64,000 nt of DNA from an uncultured Clostridia bacterium (lineage in GTDB: Bacteria > Bacillota > Clostridia > TANB77 > CAG-508). Position 1 is the stretch's first letter; each line of letters begins with the position of its first letter. The position numbers and the translations under genes are program-made. The notes under the pieces were generated by a model. That model did no database searches, had not been told where the DNA came from, and worked only from the letters and a program-made list of their open reading frames with translations. Of the stretch, positions 1 to 7,631 are shown piece by piece. Location of the stretch: positions 183,718-247,717 of the forward strand of contig CAKOTX010000001.1 of the NCBI GenBank assembly GCA_934120315.1, written 5' to 3'.

Positions 1-528
1 TCAACAAATTTTAAGACTATTGCAACAGATGAAACTGATTATAGCCTGAAAGAAGTTTTAAAAAGATTTGTAGAAAAAAGTTTAGAATTAGGAACAAAAA
101 ATGAATGTTATGATGCAATAAGAAGTGGAATAGCTGAAGGAGAATTAATAGGCGGAAACTTAAATTTGACAAGTGGTTTAGTAGCCGGAAAATATTCTAT
201 TGATTTTACAGATAAAATTTTATTTTTGGAAGAATTAGGATTTGAAACTGAACCAGCAGGAGCAAGTAATTTTTTATATTATATGAAGCAAAATGGAGTA
301 TTTGAAAAAGTAAAAGGAATCTGGCTTGGAAATTATACACATGAAAGTGGAATAAAATTAGAAAAAATATTACTTGATACAATTGGTGATGAATTTAAAG
401 GTCCTATTATTCATTCAGAAAATTTTGGACATATAGAAAATAAAACAGTAATTCCAATTGGAACAAGAGCAAGAATTGATACAAATCAAGAGGTAAAAAT
501 AAAACTATTAGAAAAATGTATAAAATAG
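1..528 (+). CDS. LD-carboxypeptidase / MccF-like peptidase (S66 family), 5'-truncated
   Basis: The reading frame is open from the first base, so the N-terminus lies outside the window; 175 residues remain. S66 serine peptidases cleave the L,D bond of muropeptide tetrapeptides in recycling, or, as MccF, the amide bond of microcin-C-type nucleotides. The visible C-terminal half has the family's GELIGGNL segment, the substrate-contacting TSGL run, the acidic 'FLEELG' segment, and FGHIENK followed by PIG, where the catalytic His sits. The nucleophilic Ser would be in the missing part. The stop is TAG, and the radical SAM gene starts 20 bases later, so the two may be co-transcribed. I am fairly sure of the family but not of whether the substrate is muropeptide or a peptide antibiotic. 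Confidence 0.8.
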   Translation, partial: STNFKTIATDETDYSLKEVLKRFVEKSLELGTKNECYDAIRSGIAEGELIGGNLNLTSGLVAGKYSIDFTDKILFLEELGFETEPAGASNFLYYMKQNGVFEKVKGIWLGNYTHESGIKLEKILLDTIGDEFKGPIIHSENFGHIENKTVIPIGTRARIDTNQEVKIKLLEKCIK

Positions 529-548
529 TACAAAAGAAGGGGAAGTAA

Positions 549-1916
549 ATGAGTATAAGAGAAAAAATATATGAATTAAAGAATTTTAATAAAATATTGC
601 ATACAACATTCAATCCATATGAACCAGGAGTTGCAAGAATATATTTGATACCACCTAAGTTTTCAATGTTTAAATCAGTTTCAAGTGTAGTACTGGTTAA
701 TGGACATGATATTATTCCACTTAGAGAATCATGGGCAATTTTATTATCAATTTTTATAGAAGAAGTAAATAAATATTCTGGAAAAGAAATAACAAAAGAA
801 GAACTAGAGAAAATTGTAGAAAAAACAGTTAAAAGAACAAAAAGAATATATGGAATTTTTTTAAAAGATGATGTTATAAAAAAAGATTTATGGGACATAG
901 TTAATACATTAAAAAGTATTGCAATAGGTGAAGATGTAAGCAATAAAATACAAAAAGTAAGTATTAGTCAATATGCAAAACATATGAGTGCACCACATAG
1001 AATGGATTTGATGATAAGCAGCATGGAGAAAGATGGAAATTGGAACTGCAATCAAAAATGTGTACATTGTTATGCAGCTGGACAGAAACAAGGAAATCAA
1101 AAAGAGTTAACAACAGCAGAATGGAAGAAAATAATAGATAAGTGTAGAGCTGTATGTATACCTCAAATTACATTTACTGGTGGTGAACCAACAATGAGAA
1201 AAGATTTGGTGGAACTAGTAAATTATTCAAAATGGTTTGTAACAAGATTGAATACAAATGGGGTATTATTAACCAAAGAGCTTTGTAATAAGTTGTATAA
1301 AGCTAGTTTGGATAGTGTTCAAATAACTTTATATTCAAGTAACAAAGAAATACATAATAAATTAGTTGGAGCAGAAAATTTTGAAAGAACTGTTCAAGGA
1401 ATAAAAAATGCATTAGAAGCAGGATTGAATGTTAGTGTAAATACGCCTTTATGCACATCAAATCAAGAGTATAAAGAGACATTAAAATTCTTGAATGAAC
1501 TTGGTGTAAAATATGTATCTTGTTCAGGTTTAATTGTTACTGGAAATGCTAAAAAAGAGGATTCAAAACAATTACAATTATCAAAAGATAAATTATATGA
1601 AATTTTAAAAGAAGCGGTAAGTTATTGTAATGACACCTTAATGGAGATTAGTTTTACATCACCAGGTTGGATTGAAAATGAAAAAATAGCAAAACTTGGA
1701 TTAGATATTCCATCATGCGGAGCATGCATGAGCAATATGGCGATAACTCCAAATGGAAATGTAGTTCCATGTCAAAGCTGGTTATCAAATGATGGAGTAT
1801 TAGGAAATATGTTAAAAGATAAATGGAAAGATATATGGCAATCAAAAAAGTGCAAAAATATTAGAAGTATAAATACAAAAGTTACAGGAAAATGTTTGTT
1901 AAAAGGGGAAAAGTAA
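549..1916 (+). CDS. Radical SAM enzyme with SPASM-like C-terminus
   Basis: This 455-residue protein has the radical SAM cluster motif CNQKCVHC (Cys167, Cys171, Cys174) in a TIM-barrel region with a TGGEPT motif. Its C-terminal part carries further cysteines (390, 393, 408, 435, 449) around 'CGACMSNMAITPNGNVVPC', typical of SPASM/twitch domains that bind extra Fe-S clusters. The first ~160 residues precede the barrel; the segment around residues 45-110 (VNGHDIIPLRESWAIL, then helices) could be a PqqD-like peptide-recognition fold, but that is inference. SPASM proteins mostly modify peptides or proteins. The start is ATG 549 with SD AAGAAGGGG. The stop is one base from the next gene, a membrane protein with a Cys-Ala tail, which makes that protein the obvious candidate substrate. 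A PqqE/MoaA-like role in cofactor synthesis is less likely because no cofactor genes are nearby. Confidence 0.9.
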   Translation: MSIREKIYELKNFNKILHTTFNPYEPGVARIYLIPPKFSMFKSVSSVVLVNGHDIIPLRESWAILLSIFIEEVNKYSGKEITKEELEKIVEKTVKRTKRIYGIFLKDDVIKKDLWDIVNTLKSIAIGEDVSNKIQKVSISQYAKHMSAPHRMDLMISSMEKDGNWNCNQKCVHCYAAGQKQGNQKELTTAEWKKIIDKCRAVCIPQITFTGGEPTMRKDLVELVNYSKWFVTRLNTNGVLLTKELCNKLYKASLDSVQITLYSSNKEIHNKLVGAENFERTVQGIKNALEAGLNVSVNTPLCTSNQEYKETLKFLNELGVKYVSCSGLIVTGNAKKEDSKQLQLSKDKLYEILKEAVSYCNDTLMEISFTSPGWIENEKIAKLGLDIPSCGACMSNMAITPNGNVVPCQSWLSNDGVLGNMLKDKWKDIWQSKKCKNIRSINTKVTGKCLLKGEK

Positions 1917-1917
1917 A

Positions 1918-2919
1918 ATGAATAAAAAAATTAAAATTGTATTATTAGTGCTATTTTTTCTTGCGTTATTAATGTTACCTCATAAAAGTTTTGCGAAAGA
2001 TTTAGACGAAATTTTAAATTATACAACAACAGTAGATCCAAGAGATGATGGCACATTAGATATTAAATATCATATTGAATGGAAAGTTTTAGATTCAACA
2101 GCAGAGGGCCCATTAAAATGGGTTACAATAGGAATACCAAATCAACATGTTGATGAAATTAAAAAGTTAACAAATAATATTAGTAATATAAAATATATGG
2201 TTGATAATGGAAATTATGTAAGAATAGATTTTGCGAAGAGCTATAATGCGGGAGAAGTCGCAGAATTTGAATTTAGTTTGCATCAAAGCTATATGTATTC
2301 ACTTGATAATTCTAAAGGAAAAATTACATATGAGTTTACACCAGGTTGGTTTTCTGATATAAAAGTAGACCAAGCTGTAATACAGTGGAAGGCGGATAAT
2401 ATAAAGAAACATAATGGAAAAACAAATGGCTCTTATATTGTTTGGAAAAAGAAATTAGGAAAAGGTAAGAAAATTACAGCTAAAGTAGAATATTCAGTTT
2501 CTAATTTTCAACTAGATTATGTAACTGAAAAAGATAATAAAACTACAATTGGTTCAACCAAAACAAGTTATAGCAATCAAAAGAATAATGGTAGCAGTTC
2601 TTTTTCTGCAATGTTCATAGGAGTAATGTTAATAATTGTAATAGCATTAATTATTATTTTGCAAGTTGTTTCTCCAACACCATATTATATGCATAGTGGG
2701 TATGGATATTATGGAAGACCTTTTGGATTTTATCATCATGACATTTTTGGTGGACCACCACCAAGAGGAGGCCCATATGATGGAATGTTTGGAGGAGATT
2801 CTTTTGGAGGAGGAAGCGATAATAGTGGAAGCTCTTGTGCATGTGCGTGTGCTTGTGCTGGTGGTGGAAGAGCTGGTTGTGCCAAAAAGGATTTCTATGG
2901 AACAAATTTGAAAGTGTAG
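1918..2919 (+). CDS. Secreted/membrane protein with alternating Cys-Ala tail (candidate radical SAM substrate)
   Basis: This 333-residue protein starts one base after the radical SAM stop; the SD AAAAGGGGAA lies inside the upstream gene. Residues 1-26 are a signal peptide ending in KSFA. Residues ~27-215 form an extracellular beta-rich domain resembling DUF2207-type N-terminal regions. A transmembrane helix lies at ~230-252. After it come a Tyr/His/Gly/Pro-rich stretch and then SSCACACACAGGGRAGC, with cysteines at 307, 309, 311, 313 and 321, followed by KKDFYG. If the signal peptide is cleaved, the tail faces the cytoplasm, where a radical SAM enzyme could reach it. Such a regular Cys pattern is unlikely to be accidental and could carry thioether links or bind metal. 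The function is not recognised. Confidence 0.85.
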   Translation: MNKKIKIVLLVLFFLALLMLPHKSFAKDLDEILNYTTTVDPRDDGTLDIKYHIEWKVLDSTAEGPLKWVTIGIPNQHVDEIKKLTNNISNIKYMVDNGNYVRIDFAKSYNAGEVAEFEFSLHQSYMYSLDNSKGKITYEFTPGWFSDIKVDQAVIQWKADNIKKHNGKTNGSYIVWKKKLGKGKKITAKVEYSVSNFQLDYVTEKDNKTTIGSTKTSYSNQKNNGSSSFSAMFIGVMLIIVIALIIILQVVSPTPYYMHSGYGYYGRPFGFYHHDIFGGPPPRGGPYDGMFGGDSFGGGSDNSGSSCACACACAGGGRAGCAKKDFYGTNLKV

Positions 2920-2937
2920 AAAATTTGTTGAAAACAC

Positions 2938-2965
2938 TTGACATATCATAAAAATATGATATAAT
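2938..2965 (+). promoter_or_regulatory. Promoter of rpsB-tsf
   Basis: TTGACA (2938-2943), a 16-bp spacer and TATAAT (2960-2965), preceded by TG at 2957-2958 (extended -10). The sequence just downstream, TTAGCGTA, recurs after the rpsU promoter near 28050. The ~120-nt leader contains a very short reading frame, ATG at 3000 (Met-Glu-Val-Pro-stop), with an AAAGAGGAG ribosome binding site. Confidence 0.85.
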
Positions 2966-3085
2966 ATTTAGCGTAAAAAACACATAAAGAGGAGTTTAAA
3001 TGGAAGTGCCTTGAAACCAAAGGAATTGAGGTCCAGATAGATTAAGATACTTTATGGAAGTTATAACAAAAGGGAGGAAAAGAAA

Positions 3086-3862
3086 ATGGCAGTAGTTGCA
3101 ATGAAACAATTACTAGAAGCTGGTGTTCACTTTGGACATCAAACAAGAAGATGGGATCCAAGAATGGCTGAATACATATTCCAAGCTAGAAATGGTATTC
3201 ACATCATCGATTTACAAAAAGCTTCAAAGAAAATTGATGAAGCATATGAATTCATCAAAGAACAAGTAGAAGAAGGAAAAACAGTTCTATTTGTAGGAAC
3301 AAAAAAACAAGCTCAAGAATGCATGAAAGAAGCAGCAATCAAGAGTGGAATGTTCTATGTAGATCAAAGATGGTTAGGAGGAATGCTAACAAACTTTGAT
3401 ACAATTCAAAAAAGAATTCAAAGATTAAAAGATCTTGAAACAATGGAACAAGATGGTACATTTGATGTATTACCTAAAAAAGAAGTAATAATACTAAAAA
3501 AAGAAATGGAAAAACTAGAAAAGAACCTTGGTGGAATCAAAGAAATGGACAAATTACCAGGAGTTATATTCTTAGTAGATCCTAAAAAAGAAAGAATAGC
3601 TATATTAGAAGCTAAAAAATTAGGAATTCCAACAGTAGGAATTGTAGATACAAACTGCAATCCAGAAGATTTAGATTACCCAATTCCAGGAAATGACGAC
3701 GCTATAAGAGCTGTTAAATTAATAGCAGACGTTATGGCAAACGCAGTTATTGAAGGAAAACAAGGTGAAAGCTTTGAAACAGCAGAAGAACAAGATGTAA
3801 CAGAAGAAGCAGAAACAATGGAACAAGTTGTTGCTGAAGCTGAAGAAAAAGTTGAAGAATAA
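3086..3862 (+). CDS. rpsB: 30S ribosomal protein S2
   Basis: Ribosomal protein uS2 of the small-subunit body, needed for S1-type binding and for late 30S assembly. The 258-residue sequence begins [27 protein letters not shown] and has the family signatures [10 protein letters not shown], 'FVGTKKQA', 'WLGGMLTNF' and [10 protein letters not shown]. The length is usual, apart from an acidic Glu/Ala-rich C-terminal extension of about 30 residues, which is common in Clostridia. The start is set by GGGAGG 8 bases upstream. It is followed by tsf, as in most bacteria, but a strong terminator-like hairpin lies between them. The ~120-nt 5' leader may be where S2 represses its own operon, but no known motif could be confirmed by eye. 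Confidence 0.98.
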   Translation: MAVVAMKQLLEAGVHFGHQTRRWDPRMAEYIFQARNGIHIIDLQKASKKIDEAYEFIKEQVEEGKTVLFVGTKKQAQECMKEAAIKSGMFYVDQRWLGGMLTNFDTIQKRIQRLKDLETMEQDGTFDVLPKKEVIILKKEMEKLEKNLGGIKEMDKLPGVIFLVDPKKERIAILEAKKLGIPTVGIVDTNCNPEDLDYPIPGNDDAIRAVKLIADVMANAVIEGKQGESFETAEEQDVTEEAETMEQVVAEAEEKVEE

Positions 3863-3878
3863 TATAAATGTTAAAATA

Positions 3879-3912
3879 AAAGAGTGGGGCTCTAACTGCT
3901 CTACTCTTTTTT
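3879..3912 (+). terminator. Intrinsic terminator/attenuator between rpsB and tsf
   Basis: A 12-bp stem (3879-3890 with 3898-3909, including G-U pairs), a 7-nt loop and a T-run. No separate promoter is visible before tsf, so tsf probably depends on partial read-through. Confidence 0.8.
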
Positions 3913-3936
3913 AAAATAAAGAGGAGGAATGTAAAA

Positions 3937-4812
3937 ATGGTTACAGCCGCATTAGTTAAAGAGCTTAGAGAAAAAACAGGTGCAGGAATGATGGACTGCA
4001 AAAAAGTATTAACAGAAACAGATGGAGATTTAGAAAAAGCATCTGAACTTTTACGTGAAAGAGGAATAGCAAAAGCTGCTAAAAAATCAGGAAGAGTAGC
4101 AGCAGAAGGACTTGTAGAAGCATATATATCAGAAGACGAAAAAGTTGGAGCAATAGTAGAAGTTAACTCAGAAACAGATTTCGTTGGAAAAAATGAAGAA
4201 TTTAAAGCATTTGTAATGGATGTTGCAAAACAAGTAGTAAAAAATAATCCAGCAACAGTTGAAGATTTATTAGCAGAACCTTCAGTAGCAGAAGAAGGAA
4301 AAACAGTACAAGAAGTATTAGTTGGAAAAATTGCTACAATTGGTGAAAACATCACAATCAGAAGATTTGCAAGATTTGAAACAGCAGATGGTTTAATTGA
4401 AAAATATATTCACGGAGATGGAAAAATTGCAGTTTTAGTTAACATGAAAAATGGAAACAAAGAATTAGCAAAAGATATCTGTATGCAAATTGCAGCAGCA
4501 AGACCTGAATATGTAAGTAGAGAACAAGTTCCAGCTGAAAGATTAGAAAAAGAAAAAGAAATCTTAAAAGCTCAAACAATGAATGAAGGTAAACCAGAAG
4601 CTATTGCTGAAAAAATCGTTATGGGAAGAATTAATAAATTCTATGAAGAAATTTGTTTAGTTGATCAAGAATTTGTTAAAGATTCAAGCATGAAGGTTTC
4701 TCAAGTATTAAAAGATGCTTCAGTAGTAGAATTTGCTAGATTTGAAAAAGGTGAAGGAATCGAGAAAAAAGAAGAAAACTTTGCTGAAGAAGTTATGAAA
4801 CAATTACAATAA
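3937..4812 (+). CDS. tsf: Translation elongation factor Ts
   Basis: EF-Ts is the nucleotide exchange factor that regenerates EF-Tu-GTP. The 291-residue protein has the N-terminal UBA-like domain with KELREKTGAGMMDCKKVL and then the core motif SETDFVGKNEEF, which contains the TDFV contact that inserts beside the EF-Tu nucleotide site. The two core subdomains follow. The length is typical of the full-size bacterial form. The start follows GAGGAGG by 7 bases. It lies downstream of rpsB in the usual order and is probably expressed by read-through of the hairpin at 3879-3912. A terminator follows at 4819. Confidence 0.98.
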   Translation: MVTAALVKELREKTGAGMMDCKKVLTETDGDLEKASELLRERGIAKAAKKSGRVAAEGLVEAYISEDEKVGAIVEVNSETDFVGKNEEFKAFVMDVAKQVVKNNPATVEDLLAEPSVAEEGKTVQEVLVGKIATIGENITIRRFARFETADGLIEKYIHGDGKIAVLVNMKNGNKELAKDICMQIAAARPEYVSREQVPAERLEKEKEILKAQTMNEGKPEAIAEKIVMGRINKFYEEICLVDQEFVKDSSMKVSQVLKDASVVEFARFEKGEGIEKKEENFAEEVMKQLQ

Positions 4813-4818
4813 GAAATT

Positions 4819-4855
4819 AGGGAATTAGATATAATCTAGTTCTCTTTTATTTTTG
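4819..4855 (+). terminator. Terminator after tsf
   Basis: GAATTAGAT and ATCTAGTTC form a hairpin, followed by TCTTTTATTTTT. Confidence 0.7.
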
Positions 4856-4876
4856 CTTTATTTTTAAAATAAAGTA

Positions 4877-4885
4877 TGTTATAAT
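4877..4885 (+). promoter_or_regulatory. Extended -10 promoter of the exonuclease III gene
   Basis: TGTTATAAT is an extended -10 element with a poor -35 region, directly after the tsf terminator and ~20 bases before the gene. Confidence 0.55.
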
Positions 4886-4905
4886 ACAGCAGAGGAGAAA
4901 AGATT

Positions 4906-5661
4906 ATGAAATTAATATCATGGAATGTAAATGGAATAAGAGCATGTATAACAAAAGGATTTAAAGAATTTTTTGAAGCAATTGATGCAGATATATTTTG
5001 TTTGCAAGAAACAAAATGCCAACCTGGACAAGTTGAATTAGAATTTGAAGGATATAAAAGTTATTGGAATAGTGCAGAAAGAAAAGGATATTCAGGAACA
5101 GCAATATTTACAAAAAAAGAACCATTAAAAGTAAGTTATGGAATCGGAATTGAAGAACATGACAAAGAAGGAAGAGTAATAACACTAGAATTTGAAAAAT
5201 TCTACATGGTAACGATTTATACGCCAAATGCAAAAAGAGAATTAGAAAGATTGGATTACAGAATGATTTGGGAAGATGAAGTAAGAAAATATTTATTAAA
5301 ATTAAATGAAACTAAACCAGTAATAATGTGTGGAGACTTAAATGTAGCACATGAAGAAATTGACTTGAAAAATCCAAAAACAAATAGAGGTAATGCAGGA
5401 TTCACTGATGAAGAAAGAGGAAAAATGACAGAACTATTAAATGCAGGTTTTGTAGATAGTTTTAGATATTTATACCCAGATAAGACTGATAGTTATAGCT
5501 GGTGGTCATATATGGGACATGCAAGAGAGAAAAATGTAGGATGGAGAATTGATTATTTTATAACTTCAAAAGATATAGAAAGAAATATTAAAGAAGCAAC
5601 AATTTATCCAGATATATTTGGAAGTGATCACTGTCCAGTAGGACTAGAAATAGAATTATAG
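4906..5661 (+). CDS. xth: Exodeoxyribonuclease III (AP endonuclease)
   Basis: This 251-residue protein of the EEP (endonuclease/exonuclease/phosphatase) fold cleaves DNA 5' to abasic sites and removes 3' blocking groups in base excision repair. It begins MKLISWNVNGIRA, with Asn7 and Glu35 (LQETKCQ) as metal ligands. The catalytic segment CGDLNVAHEEIDL, the AP-site loop 'NRGNAGFTDEER', WRIDYF and the terminal SDHCPV (catalytic Asp-His) are all present. The length and motifs are standard. The start is chosen by GAGGAG upstream. It appears to be transcribed from its own extended -10 promoter, possibly together with the downstream permease 10 bases away. Confidence 0.95.
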   Translation: MKLISWNVNGIRACITKGFKEFFEAIDADIFCLQETKCQPGQVELEFEGYKSYWNSAERKGYSGTAIFTKKEPLKVSYGIGIEEHDKEGRVITLEFEKFYMVTIYTPNAKRELERLDYRMIWEDEVRKYLLKLNETKPVIMCGDLNVAHEEIDLKNPKTNRGNAGFTDEERGKMTELLNAGFVDSFRYLYPDKTDSYSWWSYMGHAREKNVGWRIDYFITSKDIERNIKEATIYPDIFGSDHCPVGLEIEL

Positions 5662-5671
5662 GAGGAAATAT

Positions 5672-6811
5672 ATGAACGAAATAAAGAAAAATCTTTCGAA
5701 GTGGATGTACTGGTTTTTATTAGCTGTTTCAGTTATTTTAGTATATAAATTTTTAGATAATTTTACTCAAATAGGAAATGCAATAAAAAGTTTTTTTGAT
5801 ACAATTGCACCATTTTTAGCAGGAACATTATTAGCATATTTGTTATATATACCAGCATCAAGAATAGAGAAAAAAATTGAAAAATCAAAAAGAAAATTTT
5901 TAAAGAAAAAGGCAAGAGGAATAAGTGTATTTATAACATTTGTAATAGCAATATTGTTGATAATCATATTAGTAAATGTAATATTGCCAGTGGTAACAGA
6001 AAGTGTAATAGAATTAGTAAATAACTTTCAAGGATATTGGAATACTGCCGTCCAAAGAGTAAATGACTTGCCAGAAGATTCAATATTAAAAAGTGAAAAG
6101 GTAACAGAAACCATAAAAGAAATAGGGGATAATATACAAAATATAGACTTAAAACAATATATAAATCCTGAGAAAATAACTGGATATATAAAAAGTGTTA
6201 TAGGTGTTGCTAGTGGAATATTTGATATATTTGTAGCAATAATTGTATCTGTATATATATTATTACAAAGAGGACAAATAATGAGATTTTTCAGAAGATT
6301 ATCGACAGCAATATTTGATGAAAAAATTTGTAATAAAATAGAAGAATATATAAATAGTACAAACAATATATTTTATAAATTTATTAGTGGGCAATTAATT
6401 GATGCTGTGGTTGTTGGAATTATGGTTACAATCGCAATGAGTATAATAGGAGTAAAATATGCAGTTTTACTTGGATTCTTAATTGGATTATTTAATATAA
6501 TTCCATATTTTGGAGCAATAATTGCTGTAGGAATAAGTATATTAATTACAATAATAACAGGAGGACTTTCACAAGCAATTATTATGGCAATTGTAGTAAT
6601 TGTGTTACAACAAATTGATTCGAATATAATAAATCCAAAGATAATAGGGGATTCTTTAGAAATAAGCCCTTTGATAGTAATATTTGCAGTAACAATTGGA
6701 GGTGCTTATTTTGGAGTACTAGGAATGTTTTTGGCAGTACCAGTAGCTGCTGTATTAAAAATAGTAATAAATGATTGGGTAAATTATAAAAACGAAAATA
6801 AATATGTTTAA
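5672..6811 (+). CDS. AI-2E family transporter (PerM/YtvI-like)
   Basis: This 379-residue integral membrane protein has about eight hydrophobic segments and the AI-2E exporter layout. There are two N-terminal helices (residues ~12-30 and ~38-58), a charged KKARG loop, a third helix, a long soluble domain (~110-165), and then clustered helices. The family hallmarks 'LIGLFNIIPYFGAIIAV' and QQIDSNIINPKIIG are present in the C-terminal half. The family name comes from autoinducer-2 export in E. coli. Other members are sodium/proton or osmotic-response transporters, so the substrate is not known here. The ribosome binding site AGGAGG overlaps the stop of xth. Confidence 0.88.
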   Translation: MNEIKKNLSKWMYWFLLAVSVILVYKFLDNFTQIGNAIKSFFDTIAPFLAGTLLAYLLYIPASRIEKKIEKSKRKFLKKKARGISVFITFVIAILLIIILVNVILPVVTESVIELVNNFQGYWNTAVQRVNDLPEDSILKSEKVTETIKEIGDNIQNIDLKQYINPEKITGYIKSVIGVASGIFDIFVAIIVSVYILLQRGQIMRFFRRLSTAIFDEKICNKIEEYINSTNNIFYKFISGQLIDAVVVGIMVTIAMSIIGVKYAVLLGFLIGLFNIIPYFGAIIAVGISILITIITGGLSQAIIMAIVVIVLQQIDSNIINPKIIGDSLEISPLIVIFAVTIGGAYFGVLGMFLAVPVAAVLKIVINDWVNYKNENKYV

Positions 6812-6850
6812 AAAAAGTATTGAAAAATAAGTAAAAAAATGGTAATATAA

Positions 6851-6877
6851 ACTCATGCTGTACAGCATGAGTTTTTT
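6851..6877 (+). terminator. Terminator after the AI-2E transporter gene
   Basis: ACTCATGCTG and CAGCATGAGT form a perfect palindrome followed by TTTTTT. Confidence 0.9.
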
Positions 6878-6879
6878 AT

Positions 6880-7004
6880 CTATGTAGTTCATATGCATAG
6901 AACAATTTTGTACAAACAAATTTATGTCATATTAATTTAGGTCGCTTTTGTCGCTAAATTACAATCAAAGTAAAAAGAAGGCACATATCAGGTTGTAATT
7001 TTTT
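6880..7004 (+). promoter_or_regulatory. Structured leader with two mutually exclusive hairpins
   Basis: AATTTAG (6934-6940) pairs with CTAAATT (6954-6960). The same right arm is part of AAATTACAATC (6956-6966), which pairs with GGTTGTAATTT (6991-7001) and is followed directly by T residues. This is an antiterminator/terminator arrangement. A further weak inverted repeat, CTATG/CATAG, lies at 6880-6900. No known riboswitch class was recognised. It sits upstream of the small gene at 7033. Confidence 0.4.
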
Positions 7005-7032
7005 ACGGTGCTGTAGGGAAAGAGGTGTGAAC

Positions 7033-7299
7033 ATGGAAAAAGAAATGATTGTAAAATTTGAAGAATATTTAAATAAAATGAAACAAAAGCAATTGAGAAT
7101 AAGACAAAATGGTTTTATGATGAATCAGTTTTTTATAGAAAAATTGATGTACAAAATACAAGATGATATATTAAGCTTAAGAGACAAAGATAAAGATGTA
7201 TATTTATCGTTAAATTTAAATCAAGTTTATCAAGTGGAAATTGGTGAAAAGCAAATTATTTTATTCTTAGATAATGATACTGAAATTCAATTGAGTTAA
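7033..7299 (+). CDS. Small protein of unknown function
   Basis: An 88-residue protein that I do not recognise. It begins MEKEMIVKFEEYLNKM. The N-terminal half is Lys/Met/Gln-rich and predicted helical; the C-terminal half looks like short beta strands (DVYLSLNLNQVYQVEIGEKQIILFL). No membrane segment is seen. A GTG at 7027 also opens the frame, but GAGGTG (7022-7027) is correctly spaced for ATG 7033. It stands alone between a terminator-like leader and a bidirectional terminator, so its expression may be controlled by the hairpins at 6934-7004. It is probably a genuine small gene because the ribosome binding site and terminator fit it well. Confidence 0.65.
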   Translation: MEKEMIVKFEEYLNKMKQKQLRIRQNGFMMNQFFIEKLMYKIQDDILSLRDKDKDVYLSLNLNQVYQVEIGEKQIILFLDNDTEIQLS

Positions 7300-7302
7300 T
7301 AT

Positions 7303-7340
7303 AAAAATAAGATTTTCTTCTTTTAGAAAATCTTATTTTT
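7303..7340. terminator. Bidirectional terminator
   Basis: A perfect 15-bp stem (7303-7317 with 7326-7340) with A-tract and T-tract arms. It serves the converging genes at 7033 (+) and 7343 (-). Confidence 0.9.
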
Positions 7341-7342
7341 GT

Positions 7343-7549
7343 TTAGTTTTTTGCTCTCATATTTTCTAAAGCCAATTTATCATTTTCATCAAGATTATCT
7401 AAACTATACTTAAGTAAAGTAATTACAGTCTTATTAAATGAAAGATTTTTTATAGTGGCTAAATTTTGTACGTCTTCAACAATATTATCTGGTAATCGTA
7501 AAGTCTTGCTAACACCGCTATGATTCTCGGGTATTTTTAAACTATTCAT
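7343..7549 (-). CDS. Small ribbon-helix-helix-like protein
   Basis: This 68-residue protein contains SKTLRLPDNIVEDVQNLATIKNLSFNKTVITLLKYSLD, which matches the strand-helix-helix pattern of Arc/MetJ DNA-binding proteins: a short strand 'KTLRLP', an amphipathic helix, a turn with S/N, and a second helix. Such proteins bind operators as dimers, often as antitoxins or autorepressors. AAGGAGG lies 7-8 bases before the ATG. No toxin gene is adjacent; the MazF gene at 49215 is far away. The fold assignment is by pattern only. Confidence 0.6.
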   Translation of the reverse strand: MNSLKIPENHSGVSKTLRLPDNIVEDVQNLATIKNLSFNKTVITLLKYSLDNLDENDKLALENMRAKN

Positions 7550-7593
7550 AAGTATCCTCCTTATGCAATTATTTTATAACAAAAAGTAAAATA

Positions 7594-7621
7594 AATATGC
7601 ACCCAATTATAGGTGCATATT
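7594..7621 (-). terminator. Terminator of the minus-strand gene at 7632
   Basis: AATATGCACC and GGTGCATATT form a 10-bp stem. On the minus strand it is followed by a T-rich stretch. Confidence 0.75.
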
Positions 7622-7631
7622 CCAATATATT

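Noticed and set aside
2647..2983. Several overlapping frames opposite the Cys-tail protein
   Set aside because: They arise from low-complexity Gly/Cys codons on the other strand and have no ribosome binding sites.
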